From Shewanella piezotolerans WP3 (GTDB lineage: Bacteria; Pseudomonadota; Gammaproteobacteria; Enterobacterales; Shewanellaceae), in contig NC_011566.1 in the NCBI RefSeq assembly GCF_000014885.1, positions 4,011,501-4,075,500 on the forward strand: a stretch of 64,000 bases of DNA, given 5' to 3'. Shown here piece by piece: positions 18,808 to 26,842 of the stretch; within the stretch, counting starts at the first letter, position 1, and every line of letters begins with the position of its first letter. A program made the position numbers and the translations under genes. The notes beneath the pieces were generated by a model. The model saw only the letters and a list, made by a program, of their open reading frames with translations, was not told the origin of the DNA and made no database searches.

Positions 18808-20025
18808 ATGACTACTTGGCTTACTATAGGGATATTATTTACGTTCGCAGCCATCGCTTTTGTGATTTACCGCTGGGGCAATGTTAAGTGTGTCGGAGTC
18901 ACCCCCGTGCGTACTTTCACCTTTATCGCCATTTTGTTTACCTCAGGGTTAGACGTGGGACTGATTATGTTCCCACTGACCGAGTTTGGCGGCTACGCTG
19001 ATGTCGCGGCTAGCCCTGAATACGGCTTTACCAATCCGCTCGCGATTGAGTTTGGCTTTTGGGCATTTCTGATCTGGGCGTTTTACTTTCTGACCTGTTT
19101 CTATTTTTGTGTCATAGAGCCAAGAGTCAAGTTCTTCGAAATCCCGCTGATCAAGTTCATTAATAACGTGGTAATTATTGGTACTTGTGCGTTTACCGCT
19201 TACCTACTACTGACCAACTTACCTTGGTATCTACCTGAGATGGGCGATGGCGAAACGGTTGTTAGTAGCTTCTATCTCATCGTATTTGTGATAATTGCCG
19301 CTGCAGTTTACTCAAGCACGAGTATTCGCTACGTACGTAAGTTGAGTTTAGCTAGCACTTGGTTGTTTATGGGCTTAATTGTCTTGATGTGGGCCGGCGC
19401 ATTCTTATCAAAAGACTCTGGTGTGGGCGAATTTGTCACTACCTTTGCCATGCTCGGGGACTACTTCGGTAATATCCACCAGTTTGTGCTGCCACTCAAT
19501 GATTACCACGAGTTCTACCTTTTCTGGTGGTTTGCTTGGAGCATCATGATTGGTCAGTTTACTTCTCGCTTTGTCGGCGGCATGAAAACCTATCAGGTAT
19601 TGATTGCGATGATGGTATTTCCATCACTGCCTATCGCCGTTTGGTTTACAGTGCTGTACTACTATAGTGCCAATGAAATAGCCACCACAGGCTTCTACAA
19701 CATCGCCATGGTGTTAGTGGGCATTACCTTTGTAGTCAACTCACTTGACTCATTGATCCGCTTATACACCGACAACCTAAACCTTACGGTCGAACGTTTC
19801 GGCAAGACCAAATATATCGTCGGCAATATCGCACTGATGAGTGGCCTGACGCTACTGTTCCAGCTTAACTTCCTTGAGATCCAGTGGGTTGGCGCATTAG
19901 CCATTGCACTCATATTGGCTTGTTTCGGCTATATCTTAGCCACCAAATTTAACAAGGTTGCTGCGATTGAGCATTCACCAAAAGAAAACAAAATTGATTT
20001 TAGCAAAATTGAATTAGCTAACTAA
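18808..20025 (+). CDS. Short, divergent BCCT-type choline/betaine transporter
   Basis: A 405-residue protein with about 10-11 hydrophobic segments. RWGNVKCVGVTPVRTFTFIA then LFTSGLDVGLI aligns by eye with the RYGKIRLGG...FAAGMGIGL region of BCCT carriers, and FYLFWWFAWSIMIGQFTSRF with their conserved WW-x-(S/A)W segment. Usual BCCT proteins have about 500-700 residues and 12 helices; this one seems to lack the first two helices and the long tail. The GMGIGL sodium/substrate loop is altered to GLDVGL. It lies after betIBA, which makes choline uptake the obvious proposal. A membrane protein outside BCCT is the alternative. Confidence 0.6.
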   Translation: MTTWLTIGILFTFAAIAFVIYRWGNVKCVGVTPVRTFTFIAILFTSGLDVGLIMFPLTEFGGYADVAASPEYGFTNPLAIEFGFWAFLIWAFYFLTCFYFCVIEPRVKFFEIPLIKFINNVVIIGTCAFTAYLLLTNLPWYLPEMGDGETVVSSFYLIVFVIIAAAVYSSTSIRYVRKLSLASTWLFMGLIVLMWAGAFLSKDSGVGEFVTTFAMLGDYFGNIHQFVLPLNDYHEFYLFWWFAWSIMIGQFTSRFVGGMKTYQVLIAMMVFPSLPIAVWFTVLYYYSANEIATTGFYNIAMVLVGITFVVNSLDSLIRLYTDNLNLTVERFGKTKYIVGNIALMSGLTLLFQLNFLEIQWVGALAIALILACFGYILATKFNKVAAIEHSPKENKIDFSKIELAN

Positions 20026-20041
20026 TAAGAAAGAAAGGGAA

Positions 20042-20749
20042 ATGATGAAAACAACAATTAAAAGTCTTGCGCTAGTAGGTCTAATGGCTTTACCTACCTC
20101 TGCCTTTGCAGGTGTAAGCTCAACCGTTAACGCGACCTCTGATTACACCTTTAACGGTGTGAGCCAAACAGACAATGGTCCAGCCCTGCAGGCAAGCCTC
20201 GACTATGCAGCCGATGCGGGTTGGTATGTTGGAACGTGGGCATCGAACGTTGATTACGGCTCTGGCGATGACACTTGGTTAGAACTAGACTTTTACGGTG
20301 GTATGTTTTACCAGCTAAGCGAACGTGTTTCTCTCGATGCAGGTATAGCTTACTATACTTACCATGGTGACGACGCTTCTAGCGATTACAAATACCCAGA
20401 GGTTTACACCAAATTTGGTTACGCTTCATCAGCAGGGCAAACCGAGTTGAACTTCTGGTATACCTGGGATTACTTTGGTGTTGATGCAGGTCACTACATC
20501 ATGATGGCAGCACACACCTTTACTGTTGCAGAAGGTCATGATATCCGTATTAGCTTTGATCGTTCTACCTCTACCGATGAAGCCAAGTGGTCTTGGGATG
20601 GCGATAAAGCCTACAACCATTACCGCGCTGAGTACATGACAAGCTGGAAAGGTTTCGACTTTAACCTAGCCGTTGAAGACACCAGTATGGACATCGATAC
20701 TGCCGATACTCGCGCCGTACTGTCTGTTGCAAGAACCTTTAACTTCTAA
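20042..20749 (+). CDS. TorF-family putative porin
   Basis: A 235-residue outer-membrane beta-barrel candidate of the TIGR02001/Gcw_chp (TorF) family. The signal peptide ends at PTSAFAG. The mature start VSSTVNATSDYTFNGVSQT is the family signature, many alternating aromatic strands follow, and the protein ends in phenylalanine (ARTFNF), as barrel proteins do. It starts 16 bases after the BCCT-like gene, so both are probably co-transcribed and the barrel may admit choline or betaine. Its stop codon touches the end of a foldback repeat. Confidence 0.8.
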   Translation: MMKTTIKSLALVGLMALPTSAFAGVSSTVNATSDYTFNGVSQTDNGPALQASLDYAADAGWYVGTWASNVDYGSGDDTWLELDFYGGMFYQLSERVSLDAGIAYYTYHGDDASSDYKYPEVYTKFGYASSAGQTELNFWYTWDYFGVDAGHYIMMAAHTFTVAEGHDIRISFDRSTSTDEAKWSWDGDKAYNHYRAEYMTSWKGFDFNLAVEDTSMDIDTADTRAVLSVARTFNF

Positions 20750-21028
20750 TAGCAACTGCATTAAAAGTTTGACCATTGAGCGGGAATTAAAAACGCTGTA
20801 GGCAAGTAGTGGAATTTGAGCTAATAGTTATTCTATTTCCAAATCCCATAGCGAAGCATACAGCGTTTGCCAATTTGTTTAACCTCAGCCGCACTAGGTG
20901 AGACCCTCAGTCTTTCCACTTCTGCTTTGCATTGGCTTAAAAGGGAATAACCATTTCTTTACCAATGCGCTTTGAATTGAAAAGGCTGAGGGGCTCTGAA
21001 CTGGCCAAATACTTAATGCAATTGGTAT
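20749..21028. repeat. Foldback repeat, copy B (internally deleted)
   Basis: The same family as 123-549, in the same orientation, but 280 bp long because about 145 bp are missing after GTTATTCT. The right end TTAATGCAATTGGTAT is intact; the left end is mutated at two positions (ATAGCAACTGCATTAA). The left end overlaps the last base of the TorF-type gene's stop codon. Confidence 0.85.
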
Positions 21029-21163
21029 AGCGATTAGCTTTTAGATCGTTTAGCTAAGTTGCACATGCAGTCTAAAATACGGTATAACGCTCTGTCGTTA
21101 TGCCGTATTTTTATTTTTGGCGTAAAATTACCGTTAATTCAGTATCACCAGCATGGGAAAGTT

Positions 21164-21652
21164 ATGGAAAAGTACGAAGAATTATTGATCTCATTGCGTC
21201 GAGTGATCCGTGCCATTGATATCCATTCTCGGCAACTGAATAAACTGTCAGGGCTTACGGGGCCGCAGTTAATGGTGATGCAAAATATCGAACAGCTTGA
21301 TGCGCCATTGGCCAAAGAGATAGCTAAAGAGGTGTCTTTAAGTCCAGCGACGGTAACCACTATTGTCGATAAATTAGAAAGCCGTCAATTGGTGGTTAGA
21401 ACCCGCAGTGAAACCGATAAGCGTAAGGTGCATTTATCGCTCAGCGACTCAGGTAAAGCACTGCTAAGCAACTCACCAAAGCCATTACAAGAACACTTTA
21501 TTACCCGCTATCAGAATTTAGAGCAGTGGGAACAAAGCCAGCTATTATCGTCAGTTGAACGTATCGCTTCAATGATGGATGCCAACGAGCTAGACGCTGC
21601 GCCAGTACTTTTGGTTGGACAGATCCAAGCAGATGATGCCGCTAAAGGCTAA
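21164..21652 (+). CDS. MarR-family transcriptional regulator
   Basis: A 162-residue MarR regulator. The winged helix includes PLAKEIAKEVSLSPATVTTIVDKLESRQLV, then RTRSETDKRKVHLSLSDSG, the wing with the conserved D-x-R motif. The frame is open 35 codons upstream, but that part overlaps the intergenic region behind the repeat; the ATG at 21164 follows GGGAAAG and gives a normal MarR N-terminus. It lies next to the choline genes, but no operator was recognised, so a role there is only a guess. Ligand unknown. Confidence 0.85.
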   Translation: MEKYEELLISLRRVIRAIDIHSRQLNKLSGLTGPQLMVMQNIEQLDAPLAKEIAKEVSLSPATVTTIVDKLESRQLVVRTRSETDKRKVHLSLSDSGKALLSNSPKPLQEHFITRYQNLEQWEQSQLLSSVERIASMMDANELDAAPVLLVGQIQADDAAKG

Positions 21653-21708
21653 TTAACCAGCCTATATCCATTAAACTTCAAGGCTCGATTGCGGCCTTGA
21701 AAGCACTT

Positions 21709-21854
21709 ATACCAATCAGTATAAAGATTTGATCGCTCAGCGAGAGTTTAGCGACTTTGAGGTAAGGTCATTAAATGCTCCTGCATTAATGACATTCACC
21801 ACATCCATGTGGTTAGCAATGAATGAAGAGCATAGTTATTATACTGATTGGTAT
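21709..21854. repeat. 146-bp MITE-like element of a second family
   Basis: Perfect 16-bp terminal inverted repeats, ATACCAATCAGTATAA at 21709-21724 and its complement at 21839-21854. They share the outer ATACCAAT with the longer repeat family but differ inside. No coding capacity. The right end supplies part of the sodX stop codon (21854-21856). Confidence 0.8.
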
Positions 21855-22144
21855 TAACCCACTACCAGTATCACTTTGCTCTTTATTTGCGAGGCTTTAA
21901 TAGGCCCAATTTCGTCAATGCCTACGCTATCCCTATTCTCGCCTTTAAACCAATACCGACCAGTATGGTCAATCCCTACTAAAGTCTTGACGATGTAGCC
22001 ATATCGAGGGTGAAGAAGTTTGATAATGTCACCCACTTTTAGAGCCTGTTTATCAAAGTGTTCTGATAACAGTACGAAGTTGCCACTTTTAAGCCGAGGA
22101 AACATGCTGTTTCCAACGACTTTATTAAGGCTAAATCCAAACAT
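21854..22144 (-). CDS. sodX: Nickel-type superoxide dismutase maturation protease
   Basis: A 96-residue S26-type signal-peptidase-like protease. The nucleophile is Ser13 in GNSMFPRLKSG and the general base is probably Lys53 in YIVKTLVG, the Ser/Lys dyad of the family. Such small peptidases adjacent to sodN remove the SodN propeptide so that the new N-terminal histidine can bind nickel (known for SodX). It begins 9 bases after the sodN stop. The stop codon overlaps the end of a 146-bp MITE-like repeat, but the length looks normal for the family. Confidence 0.87.
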   Translation of the reverse strand: MFGFSLNKVVGNSMFPRLKSGNFVLLSEHFDKQALKVGDIIKLLHPRYGYIVKTLVGIDHTGRYWFKGENRDSVGIDEIGPIKASQIKSKVILVVG

Positions 22145-22153
22145 GGTTGCAGA

Positions 22154-22657
22154 TTACGACGCTAGTTTTGGATAAATGACAAGTTCAGCAGGTGGATACG
22201 GACAGTTTGCCGAGTAAACCTCTACCCCTTTACTCAGCCAGAATATCTCTGCGAAGCGATTGACCAGTGTAAGCAGTTCCATCGTTGCCGCCCGATCAAT
22301 GTGCTGTTTGCTTTTTGACGCAGCTAACATGATGTTATGTGTGAGCGAGTGTAACTCAGGAAAAGCATCAAGTTGAGGTTGTTTTATATAATCGCCCCAG
22401 ATAACTTGTATTTCAGCTTTCACTTTTTTCCCATGCAACTCTTTCTCTCCCAGCAAACGATTGAACTGTGCTAGTTGAGCCGCCGACATTTCATTTGCTG
22501 TAGGTAATTCATTAAGCAAATCGACCATGCGGATCATCGTCAACACAGCAAGTTGCGCTGTAATTGGATCGTAGATTTTACATGGAATATCACAGTGGGC
22601 CGAGACTGTCGTAAAAGGGTGCTTGCTGTCAATTTGGTTTAGTAACTTCGCTAACAT
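22154..22657 (-). CDS. sodN: Nickel superoxide dismutase
   Basis: A 167-residue precursor of Ni-SOD, which dismutates superoxide. The nickel hook HCDIPCKIYDP begins at His21; cleavage before it leaves mature His1, Cys2, Cys6 and Tyr9, exactly the ligand set of the family. The 20-residue propeptide (ending TTVSA) fits removal by the adjacent SodX. The rest is a helical bundle that forms the hexamer in known structures. It is in a minus-strand operon with sodX, a His-rich membrane peptide and a TPR-like protein, with a Fur-like box at the operon head. Confidence 0.95.
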   Translation of the reverse strand: MLAKLLNQIDSKHPFTTVSAHCDIPCKIYDPITAQLAVLTMIRMVDLLNELPTANEMSAAQLAQFNRLLGEKELHGKKVKAEIQVIWGDYIKQPQLDAFPELHSLTHNIMLAASKSKQHIDRAATMELLTLVNRFAEIFWLSKGVEVYSANCPYPPAELVIYPKLAS

Positions 22658-22665
22658 TTTAGCTC

Positions 22666-22878
22666 CTATTTATTTCCATCAAACGATGATCTTTTTACCA
22701 AAGCTGTTCTAAGTATTTTGTAAGCCAATATGGCAGCAACAGCTACAGGAGCTGCCCATAGCAAATGGATGAGATTTGAAGACTCTGCACTATGATCATG
22801 GCCCGGATGGGCCAAAACAGAGGTTGAGAATATGACTAGCAAGCTTGTCATAATTGCTATCAGGTAATTTTTATTCAT
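22666..22878 (-). CDS. Small His-rich membrane protein of the sodN operon
   Basis: A 70-residue protein: signal peptide ending at VLA, then HPGHDHSAESS, then one transmembrane helix (about residues 32-53) and a short basic tail. HPGHDH right after the signal-peptide cleavage point could bind metal at the periplasmic face; HupE/UreJ nickel permeases have a similar start, but this protein is far too short to be one. The start at 22878 has AGGA nearby; an upstream ATG at 22926 is less likely. It ends 8 bases before sodN. A role in nickel supply is an inference from position. Confidence 0.7.
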   Translation of the reverse strand: MNKNYLIAIMTSLLVIFSTSVLAHPGHDHSAESSNLIHLLWAAPVAVAAILAYKILRTALVKRSSFDGNK

Positions 22879-22988
22879 CGATATTCCTTTATGTATAAAT
22901 TGATGCAAAACGTTCAGAGCATCCAAATTGAACTATTTAACAAACGGTCTCTGCAGGCTAATGCCCGTATAGATAGTGCTCTTGGTGA

Positions 22989-23417
22989 CTAATGTAATGC
23001 GCTACTTTGTCCGCCGAGTGATGCTGCCGTATCTTCTAATGCTGATACACAGTCATCGCAAATTGGATGTCGCTTAGCAAAGTCAAGTAATGGCGGGATG
23101 GTTAAACTCAAGCTGTTAAAAGCAGAACTCCGCACTTCGGCGCAGACAGAATCATCGGCAGATAATGTTTGCACCTGTTTATGAGCGTGCTTCAAATAAT
23201 GTAATGCCATTTCGCTTTGGTGTTGAGACTCATACAGATGAGCTAAATTGTGCATGCCTGCTATCCAAGCAAACAATAGTTCCCGGTCACTCAACTGATG
23301 TGACCATTCATTCTCAATCAAAGAAACTGCTTGCTGATAGCAATATTGAGCATCCAGCCAAGCTGCCTCTTTAAAATGCTGATTGCCAGAGTTCATGAGT
23401 TGCTGCCAATTTTCCAT
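22989..23417 (-). CDS. TPR-like small protein, head of the sodN operon
   Basis: A 142-residue helical protein with TPR character: ANSGNQ-like start NSGNQHFKEAAWLDAQYCYQ and LAHLYESQHQSEMALHYLKH are typical paired helices. Similar small proteins are grouped as DUF2753 in Vibrio and Shewanella, which I recall but cannot check. The C-terminal CDDCVSALED carries a CxxC pair that could bind metal or form a disulfide. The ATG at 23417 is preferred over 23450. The gene is separated from the next one by about 110 bases, so the operon link is probable, not certain. Function unknown. Confidence 0.65.
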   Translation of the reverse strand: MENWQQLMNSGNQHFKEAAWLDAQYCYQQAVSLIENEWSHQLSDRELLFAWIAGMHNLAHLYESQHQSEMALHYLKHAHKQVQTLSADDSVCAEVRSSAFNSLSLTIPPLLDFAKRHPICDDCVSALEDTAASLGGQSSALH

Positions 23418-23510
23418 TTCATCACCATTTAGTTGCACTAGGTTATTCACTCGTTATAAGTCAGCCGAACAGCAGTAAGATTATTAAATTGCATTCAACA
23501 ACGCTCAAAT

Positions 23511-23529
23511 ACGAATGATTCTCATTTAA
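23511..23529. promoter_or_regulatory. Fur-like box upstream of sodN operon
   Basis: The core AATGATTCTCATTT (23514-23527) reads AAATGAGAATCATT on the minus strand, a good match to Fur boxes. It lies about 95 bases upstream of the first gene. Fur or a nickel-sensing paralogue (Nur) could use it. Confidence 0.6.
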
Positions 23530-23689
23530 ATTTAACACAGTTAAAAATGAGGCTCAAATGGGGATTTAATAATTTACTTATGTAAAGAATGGCAAGGTGC
23601 ATACGTTGAAGCATCCAGATTAGATGCTGTAATAAGTTGCAGAGCAATTCGATGAAGGGGACAAAGAAGCAGAAGTTGTAATGCTCAAT

Positions 23690-24154
23690 TTATAGAGAAA
23701 GGGTCATAAAAGAACTGTAAGGGTCGTTTTTGTAGTCTGCAAAAGGCGCACACGCTTGGAAGCCAAACTGTTCATATAATTTTTTTGCGGGCTGAAACGC
23801 TTCCATTGAACCCGTTTCAAGGCTCAAGCGCTGATAACCTCGTGCTCGTGCCTCAGCAATCAGATGCGCCAATATTTTATGCGCTACACCTTGGCGAAGA
23901 AACTGAAGACTCGTGCGCATTGATTTAATTTCACCATGGTATTCATCCAGCTGTTTTAGCGCGCCAATACCTGCTAAATGTTCCGCGCTCCACAAGCTCC
24001 AAAAGGTAACATTAACCGCCTTAAGCCCCGAGGTATCAAGTGCATGAACACTCTCTGCGGGCGAATGGGACAACATATCTTGATGGTGCTGTTGCAACAG
24101 CACCATCACTTGCGGGTTGTCTAACTCTCCAACTCGGAGCTGCATGTTAGCCAT
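23690..24154 (-). CDS. GNAT-family N-acetyltransferase
   Basis: A 154-residue GNAT protein. The acetyl-CoA loop is RQGVAHKILAHLI (R/Q-x-x-G-x-A type), followed by YQRLSLETGSMEAFQPAKKLYEQFGF, a typical motif B region. The arrangement resembles YsnE-like acetyltransferases. Substrate unknown. AGAAGG lies six bases before the ATG. It follows the Bax-inhibitor-like gene by 22 bases on the same strand and may be co-transcribed with it. Confidence 0.85.
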   Translation of the reverse strand: MANMQLRVGELDNPQVMVLLQQHHQDMLSHSPAESVHALDTSGLKAVNVTFWSLWSAEHLAGIGALKQLDEYHGEIKSMRTSLQFLRQGVAHKILAHLIAEARARGYQRLSLETGSMEAFQPAKKLYEQFGFQACAPFADYKNDPYSSFMTLSL

Positions 24155-24176
24155 GAGTAACCTTCTCTTTTAGCAA

Positions 24177-24833
24177 CTATTTACGACCTAATATTCTCAG
24201 TATGCGTAAGAACAAATTAATAATGTCCATGTATAAAGCAGCTGCACTATCTACTGCATTATCGTAGGTTTTCGGAATAGCATTTGCTCGCGCCCAATCG
24301 TAGCCAATATAACCACAAAAGATAATCGCAACGATCCAATCTAAGATACCGTGATGAGTGTTAAAAATGAATATTTCAATGAGTTCTACCACAATAACAC
24401 ACAGCAGTGCGACGGTAAGGCCACCTGCTATTTTGTTGAAAAAGGCTGGATACATAGAACCGAGTAGCATCATCACAAACGTTACCATACCCGTGACTCT
24501 GATTGCTTCTACTACAATATTGGGATCATATCGGCTTACCACCAAGTTAATGATTAACCCAAAAGGTACCACCACAAAATTGTAACCGATGAAACTAACA
24601 ATCGGGCTATCGGATTTACTGAATAGATAGATACCAAAAAAGCATGATGCAAAATAACCAATAAAGAACATTATCGGGTTAATACTACTTATCGATTCAA
24701 CAGGGATATTGACAACCATCAACCAATTTACGGCAAAGCCCCAAATCAAAGTTAGGCCGATAACAAGATTATAAACAGAACCACTGATGATCTTATCGCT
24801 GGTTTCAGTCCGGTTAAATACTTTTACTTCCAT
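24177..24833 (-). CDS. Bax inhibitor-1/YccA family membrane protein
   Basis: A 218-residue protein with seven hydrophobic segments. The end, GYIGYDWARANAIPKTYDNA followed by ALYMDIINLFLRILRILG, is the hallmark of the BI-1 (UPF0005) family. Members are thought to be pH-sensitive calcium channels or modulators of membrane proteases; the role here cannot be stated. It lies upstream of the GNAT gene. Confidence 0.85.
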   Translation of the reverse strand: MEVKVFNRTETSDKIISGSVYNLVIGLTLIWGFAVNWLMVVNIPVESISSINPIMFFIGYFASCFFGIYLFSKSDSPIVSFIGYNFVVVPFGLIINLVVSRYDPNIVVEAIRVTGMVTFVMMLLGSMYPAFFNKIAGGLTVALLCVIVVELIEIFIFNTHHGILDWIVAIIFCGYIGYDWARANAIPKTYDNAVDSAAALYMDIINLFLRILRILGRK

Positions 24834-25088
24834 TTTATATCCCTATAAATTAAATCACTTACCATTTTGGCAGTTATGAGTAGCAGATCTAAACACTGGT
24901 AAATCATACTTAAGTCGCAAACTTATCATCTGTAAGCTATTGTTGTAAATGAGTAATCATTGTCTTTCGTTAACGGGACGCAAACCAATATCTAAAAGTG
25001 GGGCGAACGTTTTCCCCTTTATCCAGAGTTAGGCTGCGTCTAACAACTAAAGTCGTGGCTATGCCACATATCAAGCTTCGCTTGGCCA
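24834..25088. other. Non-coding stretch at the edge of the cassette region
   Basis: No gene. It contains a pair of integron-core-like heptamers, GTTAGGC (25028-25034) and GTCTAAC (25038-25044), both matching the GTTRRRY/RYYYAAC consensus. They may mark the outer edge of the cassette cluster. Confidence 0.45.
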
Positions 25089-25282
25089 AGGTCGTGGCGC
25101 TTCGCCCAGACTTGCAACAAAGAGTCGAGCCAAGGGGCAAAGCGCTTGCGCCCAGCTCTTGATTTCACATGAGTCCCCCCCTCAGCGCCCCAAACGAAGT
25201 TGTCTTCCTCATACTTATTCGATGGAGAGTGGGTGTATTGGGTGAGTCTGTAATGGCTGTTAGTCGCTAGATATCTGCCCAA
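25040..25282 (-). CDS. Hypothetical cassette-like ORF (80 aa)
   Basis: The frame runs almost exactly from one core-like site to the next: it starts at a TTG inside minus-strand GTTGGGC and stops in minus-strand GTTAGAC. Most of its sequence lies in a repeat present twice here, with many short palindromes, so it may be non-coding. The protein has no recognisable domain. It ends WHSHDFSC. Translation from TTG without a ribosome site is doubtful. Confidence 0.25.
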   Translation of the reverse strand: MGRYLATNSHYRLTQYTHSPSNKYEEDNFVWGAEGGTHVKSRAGRKRFAPWLDSLLQVWAKRHDLGQAKLDMWHSHDFSC

Positions 25283-25304
25283 CGACCAAGCTCATTATTG
25301 GACA
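25089..25304. repeat. Long direct repeat, copy 1
   Basis: It shares with 25371-25660 the blocks TCGTGGCGCTTCGCCCA, GAGCCAAGGGGCAAAGCGC, GCGCCCCAAACGAAGTTGTC and the tail from GGGTGTATT to CTCATTATTGGACA. It ends shortly after GCCCAAC (25277-25283), a consensus integron core on the minus strand. Confidence 0.75.
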
Positions 25305-25370
25305 AAAGTTTGTTTGTGCTTGAGCACTTCGACATCTAAAAGCCAAACCAATCAAACTTCGTTTGATATA

Positions 25371-25660
25371 AGATCGTGGCGCTTCGCCCACCCCCGAGCC
25401 AAGGGGCAAAGCGCTTGCGCCCCTTAACAATCCCTCTGCGCCCCAAACGAAGTTGTCTTCCTCATACTTATTCGAAATAGCCTAGCGCTTCCGATGGGAC
25501 ATCCTGTCCCGCGAAAGCTATGCCCACGTCCATGTGGGCATTACGGCTATTTCTTCAACGTACTTCGGCAACTCCGATGGGGAATGGGTGTATTAGGTGA
25601 GTCTGTAATGGCTGTTAGTCACTAGATATCTGCCCAACGGGGAAGCTCATTATTGGACAG
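25371..25660. repeat. Long direct repeat, copy 2 (with insertion)
   Basis: The same blocks as copy 1 in the same order, but broken after CTTATTCGA by a 102-bp palindromic insert. It contains the second minus-strand core-like site, GCCCAAC at 25632-25638. Confidence 0.75.
25476..25577. repeat. 102-bp nested palindrome inserted in repeat copy 2
   Basis: The outer arms AAATAGCC (from 25475) and GGCTATTT enclose two hairpins, GGGACATCCTGTCCC and TGCCCACGTCCATGTGGGCA, giving a cross-shaped fold. Comparison with copy 1 gives the borders: CGA precedes the insert and the insert ends in CGA. It resembles REP-type elements. Confidence 0.65.
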
Positions 25661-25813
25661 GAATGCCTTAGAGCTAAAGCTCTTGCAGTGATGAATTTCA
25701 TTAGTGAAAATATAGCAATCGGATATGTGGTAACGAATGATATGGACTCCCCTTACCAATTGGCCACTATGTGCCATATTGAAAGTGCAAACATTCAATC
25801 AAGGAGAGTCCAT

Positions 25814-26842
25814 ATGTCCTTAATTAAAGCAATTGGCATCGATTTAGCCAAATTAGTTTTTAGTATTCATGGTGTTGACGAATACGGTAAAACTAAACTA
25901 AAGCAAACAGTTAAAAGAAACAAGCTGTTAGAAAAAATCGCTAACATTCCACCCTGTATTATCGGGATGGAAGCTTGCTCTGGCGCTCACTACTGGGCAA
26001 GAGAGTTTACAAAATACGGCCACGACGTACGTATCATGGCATCTAAATTCGTTATTCCTTATCGCCAAAGTGAAAAGAATGACGCCAATGATGCTGAAGC
26101 CATTTGTGAGGCAGTGACTAGACCAAAAACACGCTTTGTTTGTATTAAAAGCGAAGAGCAACAAGCCGTTTTATGCCTACACCGCATTCGACAAGGCCAA
26201 ATCAAAGACCGTACGGCGATGATAAACCGATTACGTGGCTTACTATCCGAGTTTGGTATTATTATGCCTAAAGGTCGTTATCCTGCTCAAAAGCATATTG
26301 TTGAAATTCTCGAGGATGCTGAGAACGGTTTGCCTGATTTAGCCCGCGAACTACTCCATGATTTATGGCTGAGCATAAAACAACAAAACCAAGACATATT
26401 AAAGTCTGACCGAAAGCTCTATGCCCTTGCTAACCAGATGAAAGACGCTAAGCGGTTAATGACCATACCAGGTATTGGCGAAGTTACCGCAACAGCAGTA
26501 GTCGCGACAGTCAGTGATGCAAAACACTTCTCAACTAGCCGCCAATTTGCAGCTTGGATAGGTTTGGTGCCGAAGCAGTATTCCACTGGCGGAAAGCCAA
26601 CACTAGGTCGAATAAGTAAACGCGGTGAGAAGCATATCCGCACCTCGCTAATCCATGGTGCTCGCGCTGTCATCGCAAACTGTGCCAATAAAATAGATAG
26701 AACTAGTTTATGGATTAAAGCCCTTATCGAGCGAAGAGGTTTCAAAAGAGCTGTCATTGCTTTGGCAGCTAAAAATGCACGGCTAATTTGGTCATTATTG
26801 CAATCAGGACAAGAGTACCAAGTTAACTATGTAAAAACGTAA
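25814..26842 (+). CDS. IS1111-type DEDD transposase
   Basis: A 342-residue transposase. The RuvC-like N-terminal domain shows the acidic residues in AIGIDLAK, GMEACSGAHYWARE and EKNDANDAEAICEA. The C-terminal Tnp_20 domain contains MTIPGIGEVTATAVVA and the serine-rich region KQYSTGGKPTLGRISKRGEK. The frame is open to 25688 but that lies outside the IS; the ATG at 25814 is inside and has AAGGAGAG eight bases before it. The enzyme should recombine the IS using a guide RNA made from the element's non-coding end. Confidence 0.9.
   Translation: MSLIKAIGIDLAKLVFSIHGVDEYGKTKLKQTVKRNKLLEKIANIPPCIIGMEACSGAHYWAREFTKYGHDVRIMASKFVIPYRQSEKNDANDAEAICEAVTRPKTRFVCIKSEEQQAVLCLHRIRQGQIKDRTAMINRLRGLLSEFGIIMPKGRYPAQKHIVEILEDAENGLPDLARELLHDLWLSIKQQNQDILKSDRKLYALANQMKDAKRLMTIPGIGEVTATAVVATVSDAKHFSTSRQFAAWIGLVPKQYSTGGKPTLGRISKRGEKHIRTSLIHGARAVIANCANKIDRTSLWIKALIERRGFKRAVIALAAKNARLIWSLLQSGQEYQVNYVKT

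Noticed and set aside
21676..21701. TTCAAGGC...GCCTTGAA hairpin after the MarR gene as terminator
   Set aside because: Stem is present but no T-run follows; too weak to call.
25688..25813. Longer start for the IS transposase
   Set aside because: It begins outside the IS terminal repeat; the internal ATG has a good ribosome site.
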